From positions 1 to 64,000 of the forward strand of contig NZ_WKJD01000019.1 of assembly GCF_009674665.1 (NCBI RefSeq): a stretch of 64,000 nt of DNA, in the 5' to 3' direction. This document shows, piece after piece, positions 20,296-28,697 of the stretch (within the stretch, counting starts at the first letter, position 1; every line of letters starts with the position of its first letter). Source of the DNA: Agromyces kandeliae (GTDB taxonomy: Bacteria; Actinomycetota; Actinomycetes; Actinomycetales; Microbacteriaceae). The notes beneath the pieces were generated by a model. It saw only the letters and a program-made list of their open reading frames with translations. It made no database searches and was not told the DNA's origin. Both the position numbers and the translations under genes were made by a program.

Positions 20296-21311
20296 GCGGC
20301 GCCTCCCGTGCGGTGCGCGGCGGCGACCGTCGCGAGTCGCGTCCGCACGGCGTCCCGCAGCGAATCGGGTGCGATGACGCGCACCTCCGGACCGTACGAG
20401 GCGAGCTCGTCGGCGAAGACGACCTCGTCGGTGTAGTGCAGGCGGATGACTCCGGCGTCGTCGTCGACCTCGACGGCACGCTTGCCGAGCCGCACCTCCG
20501 CATCGGACCCGGCGCTCACCACGAGGTCGGCCGTGTTGGCGAGCCGCAGCGCCTGGAGGTCGGCGAGGACGCGATCCTGCACGTCGGCAGGCGGCGCGTC
20601 GAACGGCGCTCCGGTCAGCGCCTTCACGTCGCCCACGATCCGCGAGAGGAGGAACGTGCGCGGCGCCGCCGCGTCGACGTCCCGCCCGTGGAGGTGCCAG
20701 CGGCCCTCGTGCAGGACCACCGCGTAGGGCTCGACGGTGCGCAGGCGAGGCGCCTGCTCGCCGGGCTTGAGGTAGTGGAAGCGGACGCGCTGCCGCCGGT
20801 CGAGCGCCTGCCGGAGCGGTTCGAACGCGGCATCCCTCACCCGAAGCCGCGGCGCGTAGCCGATCACGGGTTCGCGCGGCTCGATGCCGAGCGAGCGGAG
20901 CTTCGTGAGCGCGCGCTGCGAGTCGGCCGAGAGCGAGGCCTCGCGCCACACCTCGGCCGCGAGGCCCAGGAGCGCGAGCTCGTCGGGCGTGAACCGCACG
21001 TCGACGGGCAGGTCGTACTCGCCCTTCGGGATCCGGTATCGCAACGCCTGGTTGTCGCCGGGACGATCCGGGGACTCGACCGTCTCGAGCGGGATCCCGA
21101 GGTCGCGGATGTCGTCCTTGTCGCGTTCGAACTGGCGCTCGAGGTTCGCGTTCCCGCCGCTCGGATCGTAGCGCTCCGCGTAGCCGCGCACGGTCGAGAG
21201 GATCTCGGACTTGAGCAGTCCGGTCTCGGTCGCGAGCAGCGCGAGGACGAGGCTGAAGAGCCGGTCCTCGACCGGGATCCGAGACTCCCCCGCGGGCTTG
21301 GATGACGCCAC
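20292..21311 (-). CDS. pafB: WYL-domain regulator PafB
   Basis: Partner of PafC in the DNA-damage transcription activator. It has an N-terminal HTH (RLFSLVLALLATETGLLKSE region), a central WYL domain (GRWHLHGRDVDAAAPRTFLLSRI) and a C-terminal WCX domain. I place the start at GTG 21311 rather than ATG 21323, because the ATG lies inside a TATGAT -10 hexamer whose end is 7 bases before the GTG. This gives 339 residues, the same as PafC. It overlaps pafC by 4 bases and heads the pafB-pafC-tatA-tatC-helY-lnt series. Confidence 0.9.
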   Translation of the reverse strand: MASSKPAGESRIPVEDRLFSLVLALLATETGLLKSEILSTVRGYAERYDPSGGNANLERQFERDKDDIRDLGIPLETVESPDRPGDNQALRYRIPKGEYDLPVDVRFTPDELALLGLAAEVWREASLSADSQRALTKLRSLGIEPREPVIGYAPRLRVRDAAFEPLRQALDRRQRVRFHYLKPGEQAPRLRTVEPYAVVLHEGRWHLHGRDVDAAAPRTFLLSRIVGDVKALTGAPFDAPPADVQDRVLADLQALRLANTADLVVSAGSDAEVRLGKRAVEVDDDAGVIRLHYTDEVVFADELASYGPEVRVIAPDSLRDAVRTRLATVAAAHRTGGAA

Positions 21312-21318
21312 GTCAGCG

Positions 21319-21324
21319 ATCATA
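21319..21324 (-). promoter_or_regulatory. -10 hexamer TATGAT of pafB, leaderless
   Basis: The hexamer on the minus strand ends 7 bases before GTG 21311, so transcription would start at or next to the start codon. It overlaps the alternative ATG at 21323. Confidence 0.5.
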
Positions 21325-21360
21325 CTGAAGCGCCCGCGGCGGCACGGCCGCCGCCCGGCC

Positions 21361-22305
21361 TCACACCACGCCGAGGATGTCGATGACGAAGAAGAGCGTC
21401 GACCCGGCGGGGATGCCGGCCTGCTCGGCGTCGCCGTACCCGTCCTCCGGGGCGATGACGACGCCGACCTGCGAGCCGACCTGCTGGCCGATGAGCGCCT
21501 CGGCGAAGCCCGGGATCACCTGCGAGCCCGAGCCCTCGCTCACGATGAACGACGCCGGTGCGCCGTTCTCCCAGCTCGAGTCGAACACCTCGTTGTCGTC
21601 CCAGAGCACGCCCGTGTAGTGCACCACGACCCGGTCGCCGTCCTCGACGGTCTCGCCGGAACCCTGCTTCAGGACCTCGACCTCGGTCGTCTCGAACGGC
21701 TCGTCGTCCGGCACGGTGATGCCGGGCCGGCCGTCGGGCGCGGTGACGACGGCCGGGAAGCCGTCACGGGTGATGCGCGGCGCTCCGTTCGCCCTCGGCA
21801 GGAACGCCTCCTGCACGTCGAAGACGACGACGAGGCTGTCCTCCGCGCCGATCCCGAGTCCCGCGTTGCCCGCCTCGCCGAAGCCGTCGGCCGGCGGGAT
21901 GACGACCGCGACGCGCGACCCCTCGCGCGCGCAGCTCAGCCCGGTGCGCAGGCCCGTCAGCGTGTTCGCCCCGAGCACGACCGGCAGCGGGTCCTGGCTG
22001 CCGAAGCCCTGGGGCGCCTGGATCTCCTCGCCCGTCGTCCCGTTGTAGACCGCGAGCCCGACGAGCGCCTGCTGACCGTCGACGAGGTAGTCGCCCGTGC
22101 CCTCGATCAGCTCGGTGCACTGCGTCGTGTCGGGCACGAGCGGGGTCGGGAAGTCGACGCGCGGCGTCTCGCCGAAGTCGCCCCGGACGTCGACGAGGTC
22201 GGACGACCCGCCGGACTCGGCCTGCGGTGCGGGCGCCGAGGCGCAGCCGGTCAGGGCGAGGGCGACGGCGGTCGCGGTGACGGTGAGTGCGAGCGGGAGG
22301 CGCAC
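21361..22305 (-). CDS. Lipoprotein with two FKBP-type peptidyl-prolyl isomerase domains
   Basis: Predicted extracytoplasmic prolyl isomerase/chaperone of 314 residues. A lipoprotein signal peptide ends in the lipobox LALTGC (Cys21). Residues about 85-165 form a divergent FKBP-like domain (LPVVLGANTLTGLRTGL...FGEAGNAGLGI). Residues about 205-312 form a canonical one (DRVVVHYTGVLWDDNEVFDSS ... VIPGFAEALIGQQVGSQ). The GTG at 22305 is chosen because it gives a proper signal sequence and follows GAGGA. FKBP genes occupy this same place next to paf genes in Streptomyces. The position where pafA/pup/dop/mpa would be expected lies immediately upstream. Confidence 0.9.
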   Translation of the reverse strand: MRLPLALTVTATAVALALTGCASAPAPQAESGGSSDLVDVRGDFGETPRVDFPTPLVPDTTQCTELIEGTGDYLVDGQQALVGLAVYNGTTGEEIQAPQGFGSQDPLPVVLGANTLTGLRTGLSCAREGSRVAVVIPPADGFGEAGNAGLGIGAEDSLVVVFDVQEAFLPRANGAPRITRDGFPAVVTAPDGRPGITVPDDEPFETTEVEVLKQGSGETVEDGDRVVVHYTGVLWDDNEVFDSSWENGAPASFIVSEGSGSQVIPGFAEALIGQQVGSQVGVVIAPEDGYGDAEQAGIPAGSTLFFVIDILGVV

Positions 22306-22345
22306 GGATCCTCGTTTCGTCTCGGGTGGAACGGGCGCAGACAGC

Positions 22346-23362
22346 CTAGTCGGCGTCGGCGGGGTCGGTGGTGGGGTCCGCGTCGATGTCGCCGCGCGAA
22401 CTGCGCGCCGCGGCATCCGCCGCCCTGGCCCGCTTGCGGAGCACCTTGTCGCTGACGTTGCGTTCGCCGAGCGCGCCGGGCGTCCACGCCTCGACGTCCT
22501 CATCGCTGAACTCGGTCTTCGACGGCCGCCGCTTGAGCTCCGGGAGGATGGTGTCGGGCGCGAGCCGGCGCGCCGTGATCAGGAAGCCGGTGTGCGCGAT
22601 CATGCGATGGTCGGGCCGCACGGCGAGCCCCTGCACGTGCCATCCGCGCACCATCGTCTCGTTCGCGACGGGCTCGGTGTACCAGCCCGTCGCCCGGATC
22701 GCCTCGGCGACCCGGGAGAGCTGCGTGACGGTCGCGACGTAGCAGAGCACGACGCCGCCGGGCTTCAGCGCCGCCGAGACGACGTCGAGGCACTCCCACG
22801 GCGCGAGCATGTCGAGCACCACGCGATCGACGGAGGCGGGCTCGGCCTGCTGCGGGAGCGCCTCGGCGAGGTCGCCGAGGGTGATCGACCAGTTGGCCGG
22901 ATCCTCGCCGTGGAAGGTCGCGACGTTGCCTCGTGCGACGTCGGCGAACTCCTCGCGCCGCTCGAACGACATGAGCCGGCCCGCCGGCCCGATCGCGCGG
23001 AGCAGCCAGAGCGACAGCGCGCCGGAGCCCACGCCCGCCTCGACGACGGTCGCCCCGGGGAAGACGTCGGCCTGCGCGAGGATCTGCACGGCGTCCTTCG
23101 GGTAGACGATGGCCGCACCGCGCGGCATCGACATGACGAAGTCGCTGAGCAGGGGTCGGAGGGCCAGGTACTCGACCCCGACCGCGTTGGCCACGACCGA
23201 GCCGTCGGGAAGGCCGATGATCTCGTCGTGGGCGATCGTGCCCTTGTGCGAGTGGAAGACCTTGCCCGGCTCGAGCGTGATCGTGTGCATGCGGCCCTTC
23301 GGGCCGGTCAGCTGAACTCGGTCGCCGACGCGGAACGGCCCGCTCGCCTCGCCGCGGCTCAC
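22346..23362 (-). CDS. trmI: tRNA (adenine-58-N1)-methyltransferase TrmI
   Basis: SAM-dependent enzyme that makes m1A58 in the T-loop of tRNAs. The 338-residue protein has the N-terminal OB-like domain with RVQLTGPKGRMHT and the Rossmann methyltransferase with SAM motif VVEAGVGSGALSLWLL. DMLAPWE and the catalytic-site PGGVVLCYVATVTQL stretch follow. About 50 C-terminal residues are charged and probably disordered. The GTG start at 23362 overlaps the HAD stop (GTGA), so the genes are coupled. In mycobacteria and relatives trmI flanks the proteasomal ATPase gene; here the FKBP gene follows directly. Confidence 0.95.
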   Translation of the reverse strand: MSRGEASGPFRVGDRVQLTGPKGRMHTITLEPGKVFHSHKGTIAHDEIIGLPDGSVVANAVGVEYLALRPLLSDFVMSMPRGAAIVYPKDAVQILAQADVFPGATVVEAGVGSGALSLWLLRAIGPAGRLMSFERREEFADVARGNVATFHGEDPANWSITLGDLAEALPQQAEPASVDRVVLDMLAPWECLDVVSAALKPGGVVLCYVATVTQLSRVAEAIRATGWYTEPVANETMVRGWHVQGLAVRPDHRMIAHTGFLITARRLAPDTILPELKRRPSKTEFSDEDVEAWTPGALGERNVSDKVLRKRARAADAAARSSRGDIDADPTTDPADAD

Positions 23363-24033
23363 GCGCGCGCCCACTTGGTCGCCGCGACCTCCACGAGATC
23401 GTCGAGCGTCCGGCCGTCGAGCGTGTCCCACACCACGTCGGAGGGCGCCTCGTCGAGGGCGAGCATGTGGGGCACGCCGATCGCCACGGCGCCCGCCGCG
23501 GTCGCCGACGCGAGGCCCGTCGGCGAGTCCTCGATCGCGACGCAGTCCGCGATGTCGACGCCGAGGCGCCCCGCGGCGGCCAGGTAGGGCTCGGGGTGCG
23601 GCTTCGGCGCGGCGACCTCGTCGCCCGTCACGAGCTCGTCGAACGCGGCGAACGGGATGGCGCCGACGACGTCCTCCGCCATCGAGCGGATCGACATCGT
23701 CACGAGCGCGGTGGGGATCCCGGCGTCGCGGAGCTGCTTCAGGAGCGCCTGCGCCCCCGGCTGCCAGGGGACGCCGTGCTGGGCGAGCTGCTCGCGCACG
23801 CGCTCGGTGAGCCGCTCGACGATCTCGTCGGCCGGGAGGTCGACGCCGGCGCGCCGGAACACCTCCGCGGCGTCCCAGAGACCCATGCCGACCATCTGCA
23901 GCGCGTCCTCGTGCGTCCAGGTCCGGCCGAACTCGGTGACGAGTTCGATCTCGGCCCGCATCCAGTACGGCTCGGTATCGACGAGGGTGCCGTCCATGTC
24001 CCAGAGGACGGCGGCGGGCAGGCGCTTGGTCAC
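23359..24033 (-). CDS. HAD-superfamily phosphatase
   Basis: Small-molecule phosphatase or phosphomutase-like hydrolase of HAD subfamily IA (DMDGT nucleophile loop WDMDGTLVDTEPYW, VTMSI motif II, PKPHPEPY with the Lys, and EDSPTGLASA as acidic motif). About 224 residues when started at GTG 24033, or 231 with GTG 24054. The shorter form is preferred because a TAGAAT hexamer (24042-24047) lies 8 bases before it and would overlap the coding part of the longer form. The substrate is unknown. Overlaps trmI by 4 bases and is divergent from the PAC2 gene. Confidence 0.88.
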   Translation of the reverse strand: MTKRLPAAVLWDMDGTLVDTEPYWMRAEIELVTEFGRTWTHEDALQMVGMGLWDAAEVFRRAGVDLPADEIVERLTERVREQLAQHGVPWQPGAQALLKQLRDAGIPTALVTMSIRSMAEDVVGAIPFAAFDELVTGDEVAAPKPHPEPYLAAAGRLGVDIADCVAIEDSPTGLASATAAGAVAIGVPHMLALDEAPSDVVWDTLDGRTLDDLVEVAATKWARA

Positions 24034-24068
24034 AACGGGCGATTCTATCGGCACGGCCTATTGTGGAC

Positions 24069-25022
24069 ATGAGTCCGGACGTTCCGGGCTCGGGAAGCGG
24101 GGCGGACCGAGTGCAGCAGCCGACCGGGTTCGAGGGCGGACGACTCCTCGTCGTGGCATTCGAAGGATGGAACGACGCCGGTGAGGCGGCCACCGGAGCC
24201 GCCCGGCTCCTGGCGGAACGGCTGGGTCTCGTCGAGATCGCCGCCGTCGACCCCGAGCTCTACTTCGACTACCAGTTCACGCGCCCCACGATCGAGTCCG
24301 CACCCGACGGCACGCGTCGACTGAGCTGGCCCGGCGCCGCGATCCTCGGCCCGAGCGGCGAACCGCGCCCCGACGACGACGACGAGGTGGTCACGGGGCC
24401 CGGGGCCGATCGGCTGCACGTCCTCCTCGGCGCGGAACCCGCGCGAACCTGGAAGGGCTTCGCCGCCGAGCTCATCGACGCCGCGCTCACCGCCGACATC
24501 GAGGGCATCGTGCTCCTCGGCGCGATGCTCGCCGACGCGCCCCACACGCGCCCGCTCTCCGTCTTCGCTTCGAGCGAGAACCCCGAGGTGCGCGCCGCGC
24601 TCGGCGTCGACCGCTCGACCTACGAGGGGCCGGTCGGCATCCTCAGCGTCATCGCCGACCAGGCCGAGCGCGTCGGCATCCCCACGGTGTCGCTCTGGGC
24701 GTCGGTGCCGCACTACGTGCACAACGCCCCGTCGCCGAAGGCCGTGCTCGCGCTGCTCGGCAAGGTCGAGGAACTCACCGGGCTCAGCATCCCGCGCGGC
24801 TCGCTCGAGGACGAGGCGAAGGCGTGGGAGTCGAGCGTCGACGCCCTCGCCGCCGACGACGAGGAGATGGCCGGGTACATCACCCAGCTGGAGCAGGCCC
24901 GCGACGCGGTCGACGCGCCCGAGGCGTCCGGCGAGGCGATCGCCCAGGAGTTCGAACGCTACCTCCGCCGGCGCGGGGACCAGCCCGGCGGCGGCCCGTG
25001 GCGGCCGCGCGACGGCGGCTGA
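24069..25022 (+). CDS. PAC2-family protein
   Basis: A 317-residue protein of the PAC2 (proteasome assembly chaperone 2-like) fold, related to M. tuberculosis Rv2125. The conserved start VVAFEGWNDAGEAATGAA and the central VLLGAMLADAPHTRP and VGILSVIADQAERVGIP segments are visible; the C-terminal 70 residues are charged and helical. Its biochemical role in bacteria is unknown. It often lies in the proteasome neighbourhood of actinobacteria, but here no proteasome gene accompanies it. ATG 24069 or GTG 24063; TATTGT at 24059-24064 suggests a very short or absent leader. Confidence 0.88.
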   Translation: MSPDVPGSGSGADRVQQPTGFEGGRLLVVAFEGWNDAGEAATGAARLLAERLGLVEIAAVDPELYFDYQFTRPTIESAPDGTRRLSWPGAAILGPSGEPRPDDDDEVVTGPGADRLHVLLGAEPARTWKGFAAELIDAALTADIEGIVLLGAMLADAPHTRPLSVFASSENPEVRAALGVDRSTYEGPVGILSVIADQAERVGIPTVSLWASVPHYVHNAPSPKAVLALLGKVEELTGLSIPRGSLEDEAKAWESSVDALAADDEEMAGYITQLEQARDAVDAPEASGEAIAQEFERYLRRRGDQPGGGPWRPRDGG

Positions 25023-25100
25023 CGCGCGGCATCCGCTCGCCCGATCGCGGCCGGGCCCCGGTCGGGTCGCTCGCGCTCGCCCGCCTCGACCGCGCGCGGA

Positions 25101-25922
25101 TCAGAACGGCTCGAGGACGCCCGCGCCGAGCAGCACGAACACGGTCGTGCCGAGCGCGATGCGGTAGATCACGAACGGCAGGAAGCTGTGCCGCGAGATC
25201 CACTTCATGAAGAACGCGATCACCAGGATCGCGACGACGAACGCCACGACGGTCGCGGCGGCGGTCTCCAGTGGGCCGTACACGGCCGGCTCGCCCCAGC
25301 TCTTGAAGAGCTGGTAGAAGCCCGACCCGAACACCGCCGGGATCGCGAGGAGGAACGCGTACCGCGCCGCGGCCGCGCGCTCGTAGCCGAGCAGGAGGCC
25401 CATCGTGATCGTCCCTCCCGAGCGCGAGACGCCCGGGATGAGCGCGAGCGACTGGGCGAGCCCGAAGTAGACGCCGTGCGGGTACGTCAGGTCGTCGAGC
25501 TTGCGGCGCTTGGCGCCCGCCCAGTCGGCGAGGCCGAGGACGATGCCGAACACGATGAGCATCGTCGCGACGACGTAGAGCGAGCGGAAGACCGTCTCGA
25601 TCTGGTCCTGGAACAGCAGGCCGAGGACGACGATCGGGATGGAGCCGATGATGATCAGCCAGCCCATGCGCGCATCGGGGTCGTTGCGCGGAACACGGCC
25701 GAGCAGCGCACCGAACCACTGGCGGATGATCCGGACGATGTCGCGCCAGAAGAACACGACGACCGCGGCCTCGGTGCCGAGCTGCGTGATCGCGGTGAAG
25801 GCCGCGCCCGGGTCCGCCGCGTTGGGCAGGAACTCACCGAGGATGCGCAGGTGCGCGCTCGAGGAGATCGGCAGGAACTCGGTGAGTCCCTGCACGAGGC
25901 CGAGGATCAGGGCTTCGAACAA
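25101..25922 (-). CDS. uppP: Undecaprenyl-diphosphatase UppP (BacA)
   Basis: Integral membrane phosphatase that recycles undecaprenyl pyrophosphate for cell-wall synthesis; overexpression is known to give bacitracin resistance. The 273-residue protein contains both signature loops: [15 protein letters not shown] near residue 17 and [14 protein letters not shown] near residue 155, among about eight helices. The start is a TTG at 25922: the first helix ([20 protein letters not shown]) begins immediately and no in-frame ATG or GTG lies nearby. It is followed upstream on the same strand by the M20 gene. Confidence 0.95.
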   Translation of the reverse strand: MFEALILGLVQGLTEFLPISSSAHLRILGEFLPNAADPGAAFTAITQLGTEAAVVVFFWRDIVRIIRQWFGALLGRVPRNDPDARMGWLIIIGSIPIVVLGLLFQDQIETVFRSLYVVATMLIVFGIVLGLADWAGAKRRKLDDLTYPHGVYFGLAQSLALIPGVSRSGGTITMGLLLGYERAAAARYAFLLAIPAVFGSGFYQLFKSWGEPAVYGPLETAAATVVAFVVAILVIAFFMKWISRHSFLPFVIYRIALGTTVFVLLGAGVLEPF

Positions 25923-25992
25923 GGGGGCATCGCCTTCCGCCCCTCGACGCGAAGGGCACGGGACCGTCGTGGTCGGGAACGGGTGGGCGCGA

Positions 25993-27321
25993 TCAGTACG
26001 CCAGGAGCAGGTCCCGCAGGACCCGCCTACCGAAGACTAGTGCGTCGAGCGGCACGCGTTCGTCGACGCCGTGGAACATCGCAGGGAAGTCGAGGCCGTC
26101 GGGCAGCCGGAGCGGCGCGAAGCCGTAGCCCGAGACGCCGAGCCGCGACAGTGCCTTGTTGTCGGTGCCCCCGCTGAGCAGGTACGGGAAGACCGCCGCC
26201 TCGGGGTCGTGCGCGTGCAGGGCGTGCGTGACGGCGTCGACGAGCGGGCCGTGCGTGGGCGCCTCGAGGCCGACGTCGCGGTGAACGATCTCGAGCTCGA
26301 CGTCGGGCCCGAGGAGCTCGCCGATCTCGGCGAGGACCGCGTCCTCCTCCCCCGGCAGCGTGCGGATGTCGATGAGCGCCTCCGCGCGGTCGGGGATGAC
26401 GTTGTGCTTGTATCCGGCCTGCAGCAGCGTCGGGTTCGACGTCGTGCGGAGGGTCGCCGTGATGAATCCCGAGGCCGACCCCGTGGCGAGCGCCAGCTCG
26501 TCGGGCGAGGCCTGCTCGGGGTCGACGCCGAGTGCGCCGGCGATCGCGGCGAGCAGCTCTCGGGTCGTGCCCGTCAGCCGGATCGGCCATTCGCGTCGGC
26601 CGATGCGCGCGATCGCCTCGGCGAGCTTCGTGACCGCGTTGTCGCGGACGAGCCTCGAGCCGTGGGCGGCCGTGCCGTGCGCGACGAGCCGCACCCAGAC
26701 GAGCGACTTCTCGCCGGTCTGCAGGAGGTACGCGCGCTTTCCGCCGACCGTGATCGAGTACCCGCCGACCTCGCTGATCGCCTCGGTCGCGCCGGCGAAG
26801 AGCTCCGGGTGCTCGTCGACGAGCCAGCTCGCGCCGTACAGTCCCCCCGCCTCCTCGTCGGCGAAGAAGCCCAGGATCAGCTCGCGCTCGGGGAGGCGCC
26901 CCTCGGCGAGGATGTCGCCGACCGCGGTGAGGATCATGGCGTCCATGTCCTTCATGTCCACGGCGCCGCGCCCCCACAGCATGCCGTCGCGGATCTCGCC
27001 CGCGAACGGGTCGACGCTCCAGTTCCGGGGGTCGGCGGGCACGACGTCGAGGTGGCCGTGGAGGACGAGCGCGGGCTTGTCGGGGTTCGCACCCGGGACG
27101 CGTGCGACGACGTTGGCGCGACGCGGCGCGGACTCGTGCACGACCGGCTCGAGGCCCATCGCGCGCAGGCGCGCCTCGACGTACTCCGCGGCCTCTCGCT
27201 CGCCGTTCGAGCGGCCCTCGCCGTGGTTCGTGGTGTCGAATCGGATGAGGTCGCGCGCGATGAGCGCGGTCTCGTCGAGCTCGGGCTGGGGCTCGGGGTT
27301 CGTCGGGAGCGTCTCGGCCAT
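25993..27321 (-). CDS. M20-family metallopeptidase / deacylase (DapE-ArgE type)
   Basis: Zinc-dependent peptidase or deacylase of 442 residues. Metal ligands are visible in [16 protein letters not shown] and DEEAGG, with the dimerisation domain inserted between about residues 185 and 330 and the last His in MFHGVDER. The substrate cannot be named; the M. tuberculosis homologue in this neighbourhood is Rv2141c. The ATG at 27321 is preceded at 7 bases by TAGCGT, indicating leaderless transcription. It precedes uppP on the same strand by about 70 bases. Confidence 0.92.
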   Translation of the reverse strand: MAETLPTNPEPQPELDETALIARDLIRFDTTNHGEGRSNGEREAAEYVEARLRAMGLEPVVHESAPRRANVVARVPGANPDKPALVLHGHLDVVPADPRNWSVDPFAGEIRDGMLWGRGAVDMKDMDAMILTAVGDILAEGRLPERELILGFFADEEAGGLYGASWLVDEHPELFAGATEAISEVGGYSITVGGKRAYLLQTGEKSLVWVRLVAHGTAAHGSRLVRDNAVTKLAEAIARIGRREWPIRLTGTTRELLAAIAGALGVDPEQASPDELALATGSASGFITATLRTTSNPTLLQAGYKHNVIPDRAEALIDIRTLPGEEDAVLAEIGELLGPDVELEIVHRDVGLEAPTHGPLVDAVTHALHAHDPEAAVFPYLLSGGTDNKALSRLGVSGYGFAPLRLPDGLDFPAMFHGVDERVPLDALVFGRRVLRDLLLAY

Positions 27322-27328
27322 GCGGTCC

Positions 27329-27334
27329 ACGCTA
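27329..27334 (-). promoter_or_regulatory. -10 hexamer TAGCGT of the M20 gene, leaderless
   Basis: Seven bases separate the hexamer from ATG 27321 on the minus strand. Confidence 0.45.
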
Positions 27335-27507
27335 TCGCGCGGCCTCGGCTTCGCGGGTGGCGACGGATGCCTCGGAAATCCGGCTTTCCGCGCCTGACCT
27401 GCCCCGTCCTCCACCCGTGGTCGCCCAGGGGTGCCGAGTGGTCTGGGGCCCCCGCAAACCGTGCTAGTGTCTTCTACGGCCGCTGAGCGATCGGAGGCCG
27501 AGACAAC

Positions 27508-27591
27508 GCGCGGGTGGCGGAAATGGCAGACGCGCTAGCTTGAGGTGCTAGTGCCCTAACGGGCGTGGGGGTTCAAGTCCCCCCTCGCGCA
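27508..27591 (+). tRNA. tRNA-Leu, anticodon GAG
   Basis: Complete cloverleaf of 84 bases. The acceptor stem is GCGCGGG with CTCGCGC (one G-T pair). The anticodon stem is CTAGC/GCTAG with loop TTGAGGT, so the anticodon GAG is at 27542-27544. The class II variable arm is TGCCC-TAAC-GGGCG. The T-arm is GGGGG-TTCAAGT-CCCCC, and the discriminator is A. CCA is not encoded. It reads CTC, the dominant leucine codon of this window. A strong hairpin follows within 10 bases. Confidence 0.97.
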
Positions 27592-27600
27592 CGCGTTGTC

Positions 27601-27632
27601 GAGAAGGCCGGATCTTCGGATCCGGCCTTCTC
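27601..27632 (+). terminator. Terminator of tRNA-Leu with UUCG tetraloop
   Basis: Perfect 14-bp stem (GAGAAGGCCGGATC / GATCCGGCCTTCTC) closed by the very stable TTCG loop and followed by GCGTTT, 9 bases after the tRNA end. Confidence 0.9.
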
Positions 27633-27822
27633 GCGTTTAACGCACGCTCCCCGCCGGTCGCGCCGCGAACGGGAGGATGTTCCGCGGGCCGCGCGGCGCG
27701 TCGCGCCGGGACACACCGGCGAGCCGCCGGAACTTCCTCCCGTGGGCTCCGGTGTGCCGCCGCGCCGCCGACACGACCCCCGCTCGGGGGCGTGGACGCG
27801 TGGCATCCCCGACTTGCCACAT
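27633..27822. other. Non-coding, highly structured stretch between tRNA-Leu terminator and SOS operon
   Basis: No credible gene. It contains a 15-base inverted repeat with one mismatch (27669-27683 with 27729-27743). Inside its loop is CGGCGCG-T-CGCGCCG (27694-27708). A second 8-bp pairing joins that loop (CACACCGG 27712-27719) to the downstream flank (CCGGTGTG 27749-27756), giving H-type pseudoknot topology. A CCCCCG-CT-CGGGGG hairpin lies at 27777-27790. All of it lies upstream of the imu promoter, so it is not the mRNA leader. Confidence 0.6.
27669..27756. repeat. Interlocked inverted repeats (pseudoknot-like)
   Basis: Stem 1: ACGGGAGGATGTTCC (27669-27683) with GGAACTTCCTCCCGT (27729-27743), 14 of 15 pairs. 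Stem 2: CACACCGG (27712-27719), inside the loop of stem 1, with CCGGTGTG (27749-27756). Confidence 0.6.
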
Positions 27823-27838
27823 TCGAACATGTGTTCGA
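27823..27838. promoter_or_regulatory. LexA SOS box TCGAACATGTGTTCGA
   Basis: Exact match to the actinobacterial SOS box TCGAAC-N4-GTTCGA. It lies between a -35-like TTGCCA (27814-27819) and a possible -10 GAACAT (27837-27842), so LexA binding would block the promoter. It is 17 bases before the first gene of the mutasome operon. Confidence 0.92.
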
Positions 27839-27854
27839 ACATTGAGGGGTGACG

Positions 27855-28697
27855 ATGATCGCTCCCCGACCCGCGCCCGACGGCGCGATCGCCCCCGAGT
27901 CGGCGCCCGCCGCACGGCTCGAGCGGGTCGAGGATCTGCAGGCCCGCATCCGCGGCATGCAGGCCACGAGGCTCGACACGCGGGCCGTGCCCACCCACCC
28001 GGCGCTCGCGAGCGTGCTGCCGGGCGGCGCGCTGCGCGAGGGCGCGGTCGTGCAGGTCGAGGGCTCGATCACGCTGCTCATGGCCGCGCTCGCCGGGCCG
28101 TCGCGGAGCGGTCGCTGGGTCGCGGTCTCGGGCATCCCCGAGTTCGGCGTCGAGGCGGCGGCGCGGTTCGGGATCGACCTGGAGCGGCTCGTGCTCGTGC
28201 CCGATCCCGGCCGTCAGTGGCTGACGGTCGCCGCGGCGCTCGCCGACGTGATCCCCGTGGTCGCCGTGCGGCCCGCGGGTCGGCTCGCCCCGGCCGAGGC
28301 ATCGCGGTTCGCGGCACGGCTGCGCCAGCGCGGCGCACTGCTCCTCGTCGACGGCGGCTGGCCGGGCAGCGACGCCCGGCTCGAACTCGAGCGGAGCGAC
28401 TGGACCGGCCTCGGGCACGGGCACGGGCACCTCGCCGAGCGCGAGGTCGTGGTGCGGGTCACCGGGCGCGGCGAGGTCGGGCGCGGCGCCCGGCGGCGGC
28501 TGCGGCTGCCGGGGGGCGACCTCGGGTTCGCCGCGATCGAGGAGGCGGGCGCGCCGTCCGCGATCCGCGCCGTCGATGCCGGCAGCGGCGACGATGAGCC
28601 GGAGGTCGCACCCGAGGGGGTCGGGGCGGATGCCGCGGACGCGGCATCCGCGCACGGCATCGTGCACCGACCCGAGTTCACGGCGAGGGCGTCGTGA
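27855..28697 (+). CDS. imuA': ImuA-type RecA-like mutasome protein (ImuA')
   Basis: First protein of the damage-inducible mutasome, where it interacts with ImuB and supports DnaE2-dependent translesion synthesis. About 280 residues with a RecA-like fold: HPALASVLPGGALREGAVVQVEG near residue 50, then an Ala-rich region. A canonical Walker A is lacking. The last 40 residues are acidic and Ala-rich. ATG 27855 with GAGGGG upstream is preferred to the GTG at 27849. The stop overlaps the imuB start (GTGA). Controlled by the SOS box at 27823-27838. Confidence 0.85.
   Translation: MIAPRPAPDGAIAPESAPAARLERVEDLQARIRGMQATRLDTRAVPTHPALASVLPGGALREGAVVQVEGSITLLMAALAGPSRSGRWVAVSGIPEFGVEAAARFGIDLERLVLVPDPGRQWLTVAAALADVIPVVAVRPAGRLAPAEASRFAARLRQRGALLLVDGGWPGSDARLELERSDWTGLGHGHGHLAEREVVVRVTGRGEVGRGARRRLRLPGGDLGFAAIEEAGAPSAIRAVDAGSGDDEPEVAPEGVGADAADAASAHGIVHRPEFTARAS

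Noticed and set aside
19276-21311. Two WYL regulators as a defence-island regulator pair
   Set aside because: Their order pafB-pafC-tatA-tatC-helY is the standard housekeeping arrangement; no defence genes are nearby.
27508-27591. tRNA-Leu as attachment site of an integrated element
   Set aside because: No integrase, no partial tRNA repeat downstream, and the following genes are ordinary chromosomal repair genes.
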